From NCBI GenBank assembly GCA_902791335.1, contig CADAVL010000002.1, forward strand, positions 1 to 41,310: a DNA stretch of 41,310 bases, given 5' to 3'. Origin of the DNA: Oscillospiraceae bacterium. GTDB lineage: Bacteria > Bacillota > Clostridia > Oscillospirales > Acutalibacteraceae. The position numbers and the translations under genes were made by a program. Within the stretch, counting starts at the first letter, position 1, and the number at the start of each line of letters is the position of its first letter. The notes beneath the pieces are model-generated. The model saw only the letters and a program-made list of their open reading frames with translations, had not been told where the DNA came from and did not search any database. Below are positions 9,734 to 17,348 of the stretch, one piece after another.

Positions 9734-9899
9734 TTCCAACCCACAAAGCCCTATACGGACGATGACCTTGATTATAATAATGATTAATACCGTGTTTCAG
9801 CTGAAAGCCCTTTCAAACGGCGGCGCCTGGAAAGAGGGACAGCGGTTTTCCTCCGGTGTTGATTCTGCAACGGTGGTTGACTGGCTGAACCAAAAATAG
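9734..9899 (+). pseudogene. Decayed flavodoxin remnant
   Basis: Two reading frames preserve pieces of a flavodoxin. From 9734 one frame reads FQPTKPYTDDDLDYNND then a stop (TAA 9785-9787), matching the internal flavodoxin segment around the pYTdaDLdynd motif. A second frame then reads TVFQLKALSNGGAWKEGQRF and SSGVDSATVVDWLNQK, matching the C-terminal end (NGG-W-xGxRFssG ... WI/L). The N-terminus and the region between the pieces are missing, so this is a remnant with an internal deletion. It directly follows the alcohol dehydrogenase stop. It could alternatively be expressed as a 45-residue peptide from ATG 9762, but no ribosome binding site supports this. Confidence 0.65.
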
Positions 9900-9920
9900 A
9901 CTTAAAAAAGCTAAATAAAA

Positions 9921-9961
9921 AACAGAGCATCGGATCTTTCGGTTCGATGCTCTGTTTTTTT
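9921..9961. terminator. Bidirectional rho-independent terminator
   Basis: A 12-bp stem (AACAGAGCATCG 9921-9932 with CGATGCTCTGTT 9945-9956) is followed by a T run and preceded by an A-rich run. It lies between convergent genes, serving the dehydrogenase block on the plus strand and the PRPP synthetase on the minus strand. Confidence 0.93.
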
Positions 9962-9978
9962 ATTTTTGAAAATTTTAA

Positions 9979-11103
9979 TTAGATCTGGTTGTACTTTTTA
10001 AGAGTCGCTTTGATTCTGTCCACAGGATTTAAAAGATTGCTGATCGAATTGTCATAATTCATGGTGTCAACAAGGTAAGCGATGTATTTCGACATATCCA
10101 CGCTGACGTACCATTCACGCTGCAAAAGTTCTTTGCGAGAGTAAATGAGGTTGGTGGTGAATACGCGGTCGATCAGACCTTTTTTATAATAATCGTCAAA
10201 CTTTTCAAAGCCGCTTGTGAAAAGGCCGAAGGTTGAAAAAGCGAAAATACGTTTGGCATTCATGGCTTTCAGCTTTTCGGCAATATCCAGAATAGAATCG
10301 CCCGAAGCGATCATATCGTCAACAATAATTACGTCCTTGCCGGAAATGTTGCTGCCGAGAAATTCGTGTGCTTCAATGGGGTTGCGTCCGTTAACGATTT
10401 TGGAATAGTTACGGCGCTTATAGAACATACCGAGATCCAAGCCTAAAACAGAGGAATAATAAATACATCTTGACATGCCGCCTTCGTCGGGTGAAATGAT
10501 CATGGCGTGATCCTTGTCAAGCTTTATGTTGGGGACATTCTTTAACATGGCTTTGATCATCTGATAGGTTGCCTGCACATTGTCAAAACCGCCGAGCGGA
10601 ATGGAATTCTGAATTCTCGGATCGTGTGCGTCAAAGGTGATGATGTTCGATACACCCATGCCGATGATCTCCTGCAGTGCCATGGCGCAGTCGAGCGACT
10701 CTCGAGCGGTCTTTCTGTGCTGACGGCCCTCATAGAGCATGGGCATAACCACGGTGATGCGGCGTGCCTTACCGCCGAGCGCCAAAATCACGCGCTTTAG
10801 ATCCTGATAATGGTCGTCGGGGCTCATTGGTACGTCTTGTCCGTACATTTTGTACGTGACGCCGTAGTTGAAGCAGTCAACCACAATATAAACGTCTGTG
10901 CCGCGCGCGGTGTGATTTAAAACCGCCTTGCCTTCACCGGTGCCGAAACGGGGAAGATCTACATTTACAATGTAGGTGTGCTCCTCCGGCATTCCGCGCC
11001 ACTGTAAAAGATAGTAGTCAACCTTGGCCGCAAAGGCCTCGCAGCCTCGAAGCGGAATGATCGCAAGGTCACCGAATGTGGAATGTTTATTTTCTGATGC
11101 CAT
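9979..11103 (-). CDS. prs: Ribose-phosphate pyrophosphokinase (PRPP synthetase)
   Basis: Makes PRPP from ribose 5-phosphate and ATP for purine, pyrimidine, histidine and NAD synthesis. Starting at the ATG complementary to 11101-11103 (GGAGGG 7 nt upstream) gives 374 residues, longer than the classic 315-residue enzyme but like the extended clostridial form; a Met 16 codons earlier has no such site. Motifs: MPMLYEGRQHRKTARESLD (catalytic flexible loop region), FDAHDPRIQN, and the PRPP loop VIIVDDMIASGDS. The N-terminal about 40 residues and the insert before the PRPP loop (YYSSVLGLDLGMFYKRRNYSKI) set this subtype apart. It is transcribed divergently from thyX. Confidence 0.93.
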   Translation of the reverse strand: MASENKHSTFGDLAIIPLRGCEAFAAKVDYYLLQWRGMPEEHTYIVNVDLPRFGTGEGKAVLNHTARGTDVYIVVDCFNYGVTYKMYGQDVPMSPDDHYQDLKRVILALGGKARRITVVMPMLYEGRQHRKTARESLDCAMALQEIIGMGVSNIITFDAHDPRIQNSIPLGGFDNVQATYQMIKAMLKNVPNIKLDKDHAMIISPDEGGMSRCIYYSSVLGLDLGMFYKRRNYSKIVNGRNPIEAHEFLGSNISGKDVIIVDDMIASGDSILDIAEKLKAMNAKRIFAFSTFGLFTSGFEKFDDYYKKGLIDRVFTTNLIYSRKELLQREWYVSVDMSKYIAYLVDTMNYDNSISNLLNPVDRIKATLKKYNQI

Positions 11104-11181
11104 AGAATGTCCCTCCATTTTTTTCTTTCCGCTTAATATATTAACACACAATGAACGGTTAGAAAAGAGGTTTTTTACTAC

Positions 11182-11209
11182 TTTATAAAAAAATCGTCAT
11201 TTTTTGCAA
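11182..11209 (-). promoter_or_regulatory. Candidate promoter for PRPP synthetase
   Basis: On the minus strand, -35 TTGCAA (11204-11209) and -10 TATAAA (11182-11187) are spaced by 16 nt. It sits back to back with the thyX promoter. The leader to the start codon would be about 70 nt. Confidence 0.5.
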
Positions 11210-11216
11210 GCGTTGG

Positions 11217-11245
11217 TTGCTATTAGACGTTTTTTTTGGTATAAT
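11217..11245 (+). promoter_or_regulatory. Candidate promoter for the thyX operon
   Basis: The -10 box TATAAT (11240-11245) is perfect; the best -35 is TTGCTA (11217-11222), 17 nt away. It implies a leader of about 250 nt before the thyX start, which contains the structure at 11420-11486. Confidence 0.65.
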
Positions 11246-11419
11246 GATAAGCAATAAAATGATATAAAGTGATAGTGTGAAGAATTATGCTATCCGCAAT
11301 TTAAGAATTCCGGCAGATATTTCTTTCAGTGTTCCGTAAACTGCACACCTTTTTGGGTCGGTTTTTGTCAGTTCCGGCACCCAAAGCATCTTGCGTGTGC
11401 GGCATACCTTATCTGTCAA

Positions 11420-11486
11420 TTATAATTTTGTTCTGCCGCTGTCAAAATTATAAGCTTCTTAATTTGTATATCACGTTTGCGGCAGA
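11420..11486 (+). promoter_or_regulatory. Candidate pseudoknot leader of thyX
   Basis: An 11-bp perfect stem, TTATAATTTTG (11420-11430) with CAAAATTATAA (11443-11453), exposes a 12-nt loop. Eight loop bases, TCTGCCGC (11432-11439), are exactly complementary to GCGGCAGA (11479-11486), which ends 5 nt before the thyX ribosome binding site (GGAG 11492-11495). Loop-to-downstream pairing of this kind forms a pseudoknot and could control translation. This is inferred from complementarity alone. The rest of the leader (11252-11419) also folds, for example GGGTCGG with CCGGCACCC. Confidence 0.45.
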
Positions 11487-11503
11487 GGAACGGAGAAAAG
11501 ATT

Positions 11504-12277
11504 ATGCCTAATGTTACCTTAATTTCGCACACGCCCGACCCTGAAAAGGTGGTGGCGGCCGCGGCCAAGCTTTGCTATTCTCATTCGGACGTTACCGAGA
11601 TCAGCGAAAATCTCACCGAAGAAAGCACGGCCAAATTTGTAAAAATGCTTTCAAGCTTTGGCCATGAAAGCCCGATCGAACACGTCAGCTTTACCTTTGG
11701 TATTGAGGGCGTTTCAAGAGCACTGTTAGCCCAGATCACAAGACACCGCATTGCCTCTTATTCCGTGCAAAGTCAGCGGTATGTCACCATGGACGATTTT
11801 CCGTTTGTGACGCCGCCGGAAATTGAAAACATTCCCGAAGCCAAAGCACTTTTTGAGGAAGCCATGGCGGCAGATCGGAACTATTACGACCGGCTTTCAA
11901 AGCTTTTAAAAGCGCACCATAAAAAAGAAAACCTCAGCTTAGGGTTGGACGAAAAGGCCGCCGATAAGGCCGCCGAGAAAAAAGCGAACGAGGACGCGCG
12001 CTTTGTTTTGCCGAATGCCTGCGAAACCAAAATGGTGGTTACCATGAACGCGCGCAGTCTTTTGAATTTCTTCAAGGTGCGGTGCTGCAGCCGCGCGCAG
12101 TGGGAAATTCGCGAGGTCGCCGAAAAAATGTACAGCCTTGTATACGCTGTGGCGCCGAATTTGTTTGCCGCCGCCGGTCCCTCCTGCGTAAGCGGTGCCT
12201 GCACCGAAGGAAAAATGACCTGCGGAAAGGCCGCAGAGGTTCGCAAAAAATACGAAAGCCTTAGAAAAGGGGAGTAG
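11504..12277 (+). CDS. thyX: FAD-dependent thymidylate synthase ThyX
   Basis: ThyX methylates dUMP to dTMP using methylene-THF and NADPH through FAD, and is unrelated to ThyA. The protein is 257 residues from ATG 11504, which has GGAG 8 nt upstream; an earlier in-frame ATG at 11477 falls inside the leader element. The signature RHRxxSxxxxSxR is present as R80-H81-R82, S85, S90 and R92. The C-terminal part holds [21 protein letters not shown], the nucleotide-binding and catalytic segment typical of ThyX. An internal Lys/Ala-rich helix ([17 protein letters not shown]) is a common family insertion. It heads an operon with thymidylate kinase and a folate enzyme, fitting dTTP and one-carbon metabolism. 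Confidence 0.97.
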   Translation: MPNVTLISHTPDPEKVVAAAAKLCYSHSDVTEISENLTEESTAKFVKMLSSFGHESPIEHVSFTFGIEGVSRALLAQITRHRIASYSVQSQRYVTMDDFPFVTPPEIENIPEAKALFEEAMAADRNYYDRLSKLLKAHHKKENLSLGLDEKAADKAAEKKANEDARFVLPNACETKMVVTMNARSLLNFFKVRCCSRAQWEIREVAEKMYSLVYAVAPNLFAAAGPSCVSGACTEGKMTCGKAAEVRKKYESLRKGE

Positions 12278-12281
12278 GATC

Positions 12282-12944
12282 TTGGGAAAGCTCATTGTAA
12301 TCGAAGGCCTGGACGGTTGCGGCAAAAGTACGCAGCTTCAAATGCTTATTGACCGTCTGACGGCCGAAAACGTCGATTTTCGCGCAGTTTCTTTCCCAAA
12401 TTATGCGTCAGCGGCGTGCGAACCTGTGAAAATGTACTTAGCCGGAGATTTTGGCCAAAAACCGAACGATGTAAATGCCTATGCGGCCTCCACACTTTAT
12501 GCGGTTGACCGCTACGCCTCTTTTAAAACCGACTGGGGAGATTTCTATGACCGCGGCGGATTGATTGTTTGTGCGAGGTATGTTACCTCCAACGCCATTC
12601 ATCAGTGTTCAAAGCTGCCGCAGGAACAGTGGACAAGTTTTACCGAGTGGCTTTATGATTTTGAATATTGTAAAATGGGCATTCCAAAGCCCGATTGCGT
12701 GCTGTTTTTAAAAATGCCGCCCGAAATGTCCGAAAAGCTTTTGTTAAAGCGCTACAAAGGCAATGCCGATTTGGAGGATATTCATGAAAAGGATCGCGCG
12801 TATCAGGAAAAATGCCGTGAAGCGGCGCTGTTTTCCGCCGCGTACGGCCATTGGATCGGCATTGACTGCACCGAAAATGAGGAATTCAGATCCCGCGAAG
12901 CGATTCACAACGAAATATATAAGAATATTCAAAAATATATATAA
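12282..12944 (+). CDS. tmk: Thymidylate kinase-like protein (dTMP kinase)
   Basis: Phosphorylates dTMP to dTDP. The 220-residue product starts at TTG 12282, 4 nt after the thyX stop, with AAAGGGGAG upstream; no better start exists. The P-loop is GLDGCGKST (residues 9-17). VDRYAS (about 75-80) and the LID-like KRYKGNADLEDIHEKD region (about 155-175) fit the family. The usual DR(Y/H) motif is ARY here (A98-R99-Y100, followed by VTSNAIHQ), so the Asp is missing. The subtype resembles the divergent clostridial dTMP kinases; a different deoxynucleotide substrate cannot be excluded. Position next to thyX supports a role in dTTP synthesis. Confidence 0.85.
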   Translation: MGKLIVIEGLDGCGKSTQLQMLIDRLTAENVDFRAVSFPNYASAACEPVKMYLAGDFGQKPNDVNAYAASTLYAVDRYASFKTDWGDFYDRGGLIVCARYVTSNAIHQCSKLPQEQWTSFTEWLYDFEYCKMGIPKPDCVLFLKMPPEMSEKLLLKRYKGNADLEDIHEKDRAYQEKCREAALFSAAYGHWIGIDCTENEEFRSREAIHNEIYKNIQKYI

Positions 12945-12974
12945 AGGTCAATGGAGAGTTTTAAGGAGAATTTT

Positions 12975-13517
12975 ATGATATATGTTTTTTTGGCCGACGG
13001 CTTTGAAGAAATGGAAGCCTTGGCACCCATAGATATTTTACGACGCGTCGGCATAGAGGTTGCAACGGTCGGGGTGACCGGTACCGCTGTTACTGCGGCG
13101 CACGGTGTTACCTTTCAAACCGACTTAAGTCTGCGCGATATTTCAATGGAAACCTGTGACGGCGTACTTCTGCCCGGCGGAATGCCCGGCACGAAGCATT
13201 TAAAGGAAAACCAAACGGTTTGCGATTTTACGTTGGAAGCGTATCACAAAGGCGCTTTAGTGGCTGCGATTTGCGCGGCACCTTCGGTGCTTGGAAGCTT
13301 AGGAATATTAAAGGGCAAAAAAGCCACCTGCTTTCCCGGTTTTGAGGAAGCGCTTTCCGGTGCCGATGTTACCGGCGACTATGTAACGGTCTGCGAAAAT
13401 TGTATCACTGCGCGCGGTGCCGGTGCTTCCATTGAGTTTGGCCTTGCGCTGGTGACTTATCTTCTTTCAGAGGAAAAAAGCGAGGAATTGAGGGCGTCAA
13501 TGCAATGCGTCCGATAG
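12975..13517 (+). CDS. DJ-1/PfpI family protein (YajL/ThiJ-like)
   Basis: A 180-residue class I glutamine amidotransferase-like protein. The start ATG 12975 has AAGGAG about 7 nt upstream. The N-terminus VFLADGFEEMEALAPIDILRR and the nucleophile-elbow cysteine in AAICAAPSVLG (C100) are standard for the DJ-1 branch with a catalytic Cys and a conserved Glu (E11 or E12). Family roles proposed include glyoxalase or deglycase activity, cyclic-phosphoglycerate hydrolysis and oxidative-stress protection; sequence does not choose between them. It overlaps the next gene by 13 nt, so the two are translationally coupled. Confidence 0.93.
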   Translation: MIYVFLADGFEEMEALAPIDILRRVGIEVATVGVTGTAVTAAHGVTFQTDLSLRDISMETCDGVLLPGGMPGTKHLKENQTVCDFTLEAYHKGALVAAICAAPSVLGSLGILKGKKATCFPGFEEALSGADVTGDYVTVCENCITARGAGASIEFGLALVTYLLSEEKSEELRASMQCVR

Positions 13518-14089
13518 ATTTAAGAGAATATAAAAACCGCCTGAGAACCGAAGTTAAGGCCTGGCGGCGCGCACTGGACGCCGAGAAAAAAGCAAAGCTT
13601 GACGCAGGCGTTTTATCGAATGTTTTAAAAATGCGCGAATACAAGCATTGCAATACGGTATATATTTATGTATCGACCCCAATTGAGGTGGATACAAGAA
13701 ATATAATCACGGCGGCGTTAAACGGCGGAAAAAGAGTTGCCGTGCCGCGCTGTATTCCCGATACAAGGCAAATGGTCTTTCATTATATTACCGGTTTTGA
13801 AGATCTTGAACCGGGCACTTTTGGGGTCTTGGAACCGTTCAGTTCCTTGCCGACGGCCGAGGATTTCGGCAATTCTTTAATGCTTGTACCGGCAATGATG
13901 ATCGACCGCTACGGTTATCGTCTCGGCTACGGCAAGGGCTACTACGACCGCTATATTTCCAAATATCACGGCGTTACGGCCGGACTTTGCTATCTGGAAA
14001 ATCTGAAGCCGAAGCTTTTGCACGGAAAATACGATCAAAAGCTTGACTATTTTATCACCGAAAAATATATCAGAAAAACAATGAAGTAA
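13505..14089 (+). CDS. 5-formyltetrahydrofolate cyclo-ligase
   Basis: Converts 5-formyl-THF to methenyl-THF with ATP, returning stored folate to the active one-carbon pool. The product has 194 residues. Diagnostic motifs: the basic N-terminus REYKNRLRTEVKAWRRAL, TVYIYVSTPIEVDT, GKRVAVPRC, LEPGTFGVLEP, and the ATP/substrate loop DRYGYRLGYGKGYYDRY. The start ATG lies inside the DJ-1 gene end (13-nt overlap) behind a GAGGG-type site. With thyX and tmk in the same operon, it fits maintenance of the methylene-THF supply for dTMP synthesis. Confidence 0.95.
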   Translation: MRPIDLREYKNRLRTEVKAWRRALDAEKKAKLDAGVLSNVLKMREYKHCNTVYIYVSTPIEVDTRNIITAALNGGKRVAVPRCIPDTRQMVFHYITGFEDLEPGTFGVLEPFSSLPTAEDFGNSLMLVPAMMIDRYGYRLGYGKGYYDRYISKYHGVTAGLCYLENLKPKLLHGKYDQKLDYFITEKYIRKTMK

Positions 14090-14115
14090 TTTAGAAAGCG
14101 GCAAAAGAAAGGAAG

Positions 14116-15435
14116 ATGATCGTGGACAAGGAATTCATGACCGGTGAATTTGTGCCCGGTGCGGCCGGCTCTACAAAGCAGGCCGGGGAAGAACCCGGAT
14201 TTGATATTATGAGTGCGGCCGACAATGCGCCCGAAACCGCGGCGCACAGCGCACCCATTCCGGAAAATCCGGGGAATACCGCGGATAATGGCGAAACTGC
14301 AAGCGGCGATGAATACGTGATCGGCGGCGGTTTTGAGATTACGCAAACACCCGATGAGCCGAACAGGAAGTCGCAAAAAAAACGCAGAAAAAAGCCGCGC
14401 GGTGTTTTTCGCACCGTCTTTTGGGTGGTTTTGATTCTTGCTGTTTCTGCCGGTATCGCGGTGGGCGCAATTTTTTGTGTCATTGATTATATGGGCCTCG
14501 GTGCTTCCAATTCGGTCACCGTTACCATCACAAAAGGGGAAAGTCTGGACAGTATTGCCGACCAGCTGCAAAACGTCGGCGCAATTCGGTTTAAATTCCT
14601 TTTTAAGCTGTATGCCGAGAAAAAAGGCTATTACAACGAATTCAAAGAGGGTATACATACTTTTAAAACAGACTATGGTTATGCAAACATTGTAAATGAA
14701 TTTGTTCACGTTCCCGGCCAGACAGCAAAGACCACCACGGTTACCATTCCGGAGCTTGCCACGGTGGACTCTATTGCAGAGCTTTTGGCGGATAAGGGCG
14801 TCTGCTCAAAAGAGGACTTTTATGACGTGGTGCAAAACAGCACCTTTAACTATGACTTTTTAAAGGATATTCCCTTAAAATCCGTTCACTATCGGCTGGA
14901 GGGTTATCTTTATCCCGATACCTATGAATTCTATGTTTGGAATTCCAAGGAGGGTGCGGAGGCCGCCGTTACCAAAATGCTCGACAACTTTTATTCAAAG
15001 TATACAAAAGAGCTTCGAGAGCAGGGAGAAAAGCTCGGCTATACCACCCATGAGATTTTAACCATGGCTTCCATTGTGGAAATGGAATGCAACGGTTATT
15101 ATGACGAAATGCCCAAGGTTGCCGCCGTGTTTTATAACCGCTTGAAATATTGGGGTGACGAACCGAAAAAGCTGGGTTCCTCTCCCACGGCAAACTATCC
15201 TTACGGCAGCGGAAATTACGACACGAACAAAATTGAAGGTCTGCCGCCGGGTCCGATGTGTTCCACCGGGATCGAGGCCATCAAAGCCGCCACAAATCCG
15301 GACGAGTCCATGAAAAAGAAATATTTTTATTTTGTGACCGATACAGACTTTAAATATTATTATAATGAATCGTTGGCACAGCATAACGCCACCATTGAAA
15401 GCCTGAGAATGAAGGGCAAGTGGGGAGAAGATTAA
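14116..15435 (+). CDS. mltG: Endolytic murein transglycosylase MltG
   Basis: MltG cuts nascent glycan strands at the membrane and helps set their length. Layout: a disordered, acidic cytoplasmic N-terminus (about 1-90), a basic stop (KSQKKRRKKPR), one membrane helix (about 97-122), a LysM-like subdomain (VTITKGESLDSIADQL), and the YceG catalytic domain. The catalytic Glu is in MASIVEMECN; other hallmarks are VAAVFYNRL, LGSSPTANYPYG, YDTNKIEGLPPGPMCSTG and YFYFVTDTD. At 439 residues it is long because of its cytoplasmic tail. The ribosome binding site AAAGGAAG abuts ATG 14116, so GTG 14122 may be the real start. It overlaps the U32 gene by 1 nt. Confidence 0.95.
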   Translation: MIVDKEFMTGEFVPGAAGSTKQAGEEPGFDIMSAADNAPETAAHSAPIPENPGNTADNGETASGDEYVIGGGFEITQTPDEPNRKSQKKRRKKPRGVFRTVFWVVLILAVSAGIAVGAIFCVIDYMGLGASNSVTVTITKGESLDSIADQLQNVGAIRFKFLFKLYAEKKGYYNEFKEGIHTFKTDYGYANIVNEFVHVPGQTAKTTTVTIPELATVDSIAELLADKGVCSKEDFYDVVQNSTFNYDFLKDIPLKSVHYRLEGYLYPDTYEFYVWNSKEGAEAAVTKMLDNFYSKYTKELREQGEKLGYTTHEILTMASIVEMECNGYYDEMPKVAAVFYNRLKYWGDEPKKLGSSPTANYPYGSGNYDTNKIEGLPPGPMCSTGIEAIKAATNPDESMKKKYFYFVTDTDFKYYYNESLAQHNATIESLRMKGKWGED

Positions 15436-16676
15436 TGGATAAAAACCCAAAGCATTCTCTTGAGCTTTTGTGTCCGGCCGGTGATCTTACAAGGCTTTAT
15501 GCTGCGGTGGACTACGGCGCAGACGCGGTGTATCTTGCCGGCGAGGAATTCGGTATGCGAACGGCCACGGCAAATTTTTCAAATGATGATCTCGTCACCG
15601 GCATTCAATACGCACACAAAAACAATGTGCCGGTTTATGTGACCTGCAACACAGTGCCGCACAACGATGAAATAAAGCGACTGCCGCAGTTTGTTTCGGT
15701 TTGTAAAGAAGCCGGTGCGGACGCTTTCATCGTTTCCGATCTCGGAACGATCTCGGTGATCCGAAGCCTTATAAAAGATGCCAGAATTCATGTATCGGTG
15801 CAAGCAGGCATTGTAAACTATGAAACTGCGCGTTATTTTGCGGACATGGGCGCCGAAAGGATCGTCGTTGCGCGCGAACTGAGCCTTGATGAAATTGCCG
15901 AAATTCGCATAAAAACGCCAAAGACGCTTAAAATCGAGGCGTTCGTCCACGGCGCGATGTGCGTCTCCTATTCCGGCCGCTGCCTGCTTTCAAGCTATAT
16001 GACCGGCCGCGACGCCAACCGCGGAGATTGCGCTCAGCCGTGCCGCTGGAGCTACGCGCTCATGGAAGAAAAACGCCCCGGGCAATATTTTGATATTTCC
16101 GAAACCGAAAAGGGCAGTTACATTTTGAACGCCAATGATCTGTGCATGGTGGAACATCTTGACAAGCTTGCGGCCGCCGGCGTGGACAGCTTAAAGATCG
16201 AAGGACGCGCAAAATCCCATTATTACACGGCTGTGACCGCCAACGCTTATCGCGGTGCATTGGACGAATATTACCGCGATTCGACGCATTACAAAGCGCC
16301 GCAGTGGGTTTTGGAGGAGCTTTCCAAGATCAGCCATCGGCATTATTCCACTGGTTTTTACTTTGGAAAACCGCAAAACGAGCAGACCTATTCCCACGCG
16401 GGCTACGAGCGTGATTATGCTGTGGCCGCTGTGGTGGAGGGGTATCAGGACGGCATGATCTTGGCGCGCCTTAAAAATAAATTTTCTTTGGGGCAGGAGC
16501 TTGACTGTCTTGAGCCGAAATCGCCGCCAACGGTGTTTAAAGTCTCAAAAATGTTCGATAGCAGCGGTGTAGCGATTCAAGTAGCCCCCCATCCGATGAA
16601 CCTTATTAAAATTCCGTTTGAGCGGCCCTTAAAAACGGGCGCTTTGCTGCGAATGAAAAACAACAATCAGAATTAA
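15435..16676 (+). CDS. U32 family peptidase (TrhP/YrrO-like)
   Basis: A 413-residue U32 protein. ATG 15435 overlaps the mltG stop (TAATG). The N-terminal ELLCPAGDLTRLYAAVDYGADAVYLAGEEFGMR and the central HGAMCVSYSGRCLLSSYMTGRDANRGDCAQPCRW are the family signature, with cysteines that probably bind an iron-sulfur cluster. Homologues TrhP/YegQ and YrrN/YrrO are needed for prephenate-dependent 5-hydroxylation of wobble uridine in tRNA rather than for proteolysis. The mltG-to-U32 order resembles the yrrL to yrrO region in Bacillus, supporting this assignment. The stop codon falls inside the first copy of a degenerate repeat that continues downstream. Confidence 0.92.
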   Translation: MDKNPKHSLELLCPAGDLTRLYAAVDYGADAVYLAGEEFGMRTATANFSNDDLVTGIQYAHKNNVPVYVTCNTVPHNDEIKRLPQFVSVCKEAGADAFIVSDLGTISVIRSLIKDARIHVSVQAGIVNYETARYFADMGAERIVVARELSLDEIAEIRIKTPKTLKIEAFVHGAMCVSYSGRCLLSSYMTGRDANRGDCAQPCRWSYALMEEKRPGQYFDISETEKGSYILNANDLCMVEHLDKLAAAGVDSLKIEGRAKSHYYTAVTANAYRGALDEYYRDSTHYKAPQWVLEELSKISHRHYSTGFYFGKPQNEQTYSHAGYERDYAVAAVVEGYQDGMILARLKNKFSLGQELDCLEPKSPPTVFKVSKMFDSSGVAIQVAPHPMNLIKIPFERPLKTGALLRMKNNNQN

Positions 16677-16936
16677 ATTCCGTTGCTGCGAATAAAGACG
16701 GCAATCAGAAATCAACCCCATTGGTAAGAATGAACAAACTGAGGCCAAAATCCGGTTGCGTTACCAAAAACGCTGTCGAATTTTTACTGTACTGCTAATA
16801 CTGTAAAAGTGGTGCATAAAATTAGACAGTTCCTTTTGAAAATGAACAGCTGTGACCGGAATTAATTCGCGCTGGGGAAAATGCGAAACGGCGACCGGAA
16901 TCAAACAGTACCGCTAAGAATAAAACGGTAATCGGG
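16645..16936 (+). repeat. Degenerate short repeats after the U32 gene
   Basis: A roughly 30-nt unit appears in imperfect copies: 16645-16676 (the last U32 codons), 16684-16716 (same TTGCTGCGAAT start and CAATCAGAA core), 16838-16864, 16876-16905 (GACCGGAAT core in both) and 16911-16936. Similarity decays with distance. It looks like old tandem duplication of a gene end. Confidence 0.4.
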
Positions 16937-17348
16937 TGCTGTGATCAAAGTGAAGCCGTGCGGAAATCTTTAATCATTTCTTTTCGTAGATTAAGGATTT
17001 AAGCGCGAAATCGACCGGATTGTGTTACAATTTGTAGATTTTTCTAAATTCTGAGAAAAAAATGCAATAATATGACGAAAAATTCAATAATATTTTAAAT
17101 AAATATTAAAAATCTATTGATTTTTCGTGCAAATGTGATAAAATAGATTGCGGTTAAATATGACAAAGGTAGATTTGCGCCCTTTCCAATGTGTAAATTC
17201 ACTAAATATTTCACAAAGAATTGTGCAATATTTACTTATCCTACCAAATACTCCCAACAGTCTTGCACAGCTGTGGGAAATTTAAACAAATTGTTGTCGT
17301 TTTAACTGTTAGTTCTTTATCTTCAAGTATTATTTAGGAGGCTAAACA
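16937..17348 (+). other. Long leader/intergenic stretch before the transport operon
   Basis: No coding frame is convincing. The stretch 17030-17150 is very AT-rich, as expected upstream of a strong promoter. It holds the promoter at 17117-17144 and a leader of about 200 nt with one clear hairpin at 17253-17277 (CCC, bulged A, ACAG pairing with CTGTGGG). The leader ends in TTAGGAGG before the start codon. I recognise no riboswitch class. Confidence 0.5.
17117..17144 (+). promoter_or_regulatory. Sigma-A-type promoter for the transport operon
   Basis: The -35 box TTGATT (17117-17122) and -10 box TAAAAT (17139-17144) are 16 nt apart, in an AT-rich context that would strengthen it. It is the only good promoter before the seven-gene operon. 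Confidence 0.7.

Noticed and set aside
9762-9899. Functional 45-residue small protein
   Set aside because: No ribosome binding site, and the sequence matches a flavodoxin C-terminus next to another flavodoxin fragment in a different frame.
11329-11503. Small upstream gene before thyX
   Set aside because: The frame has no ribosome binding site, mixed composition and no recognisable family, and it covers the leader stem; it runs into the thyX start.
16937-17116. Extra gene or regulatory RNA in the gap before the transport operon
   Set aside because: No frame with a start signal and no clear stem other than the hairpin at 17253-17277; strongly AT-rich sequence upstream of a promoter explains it.
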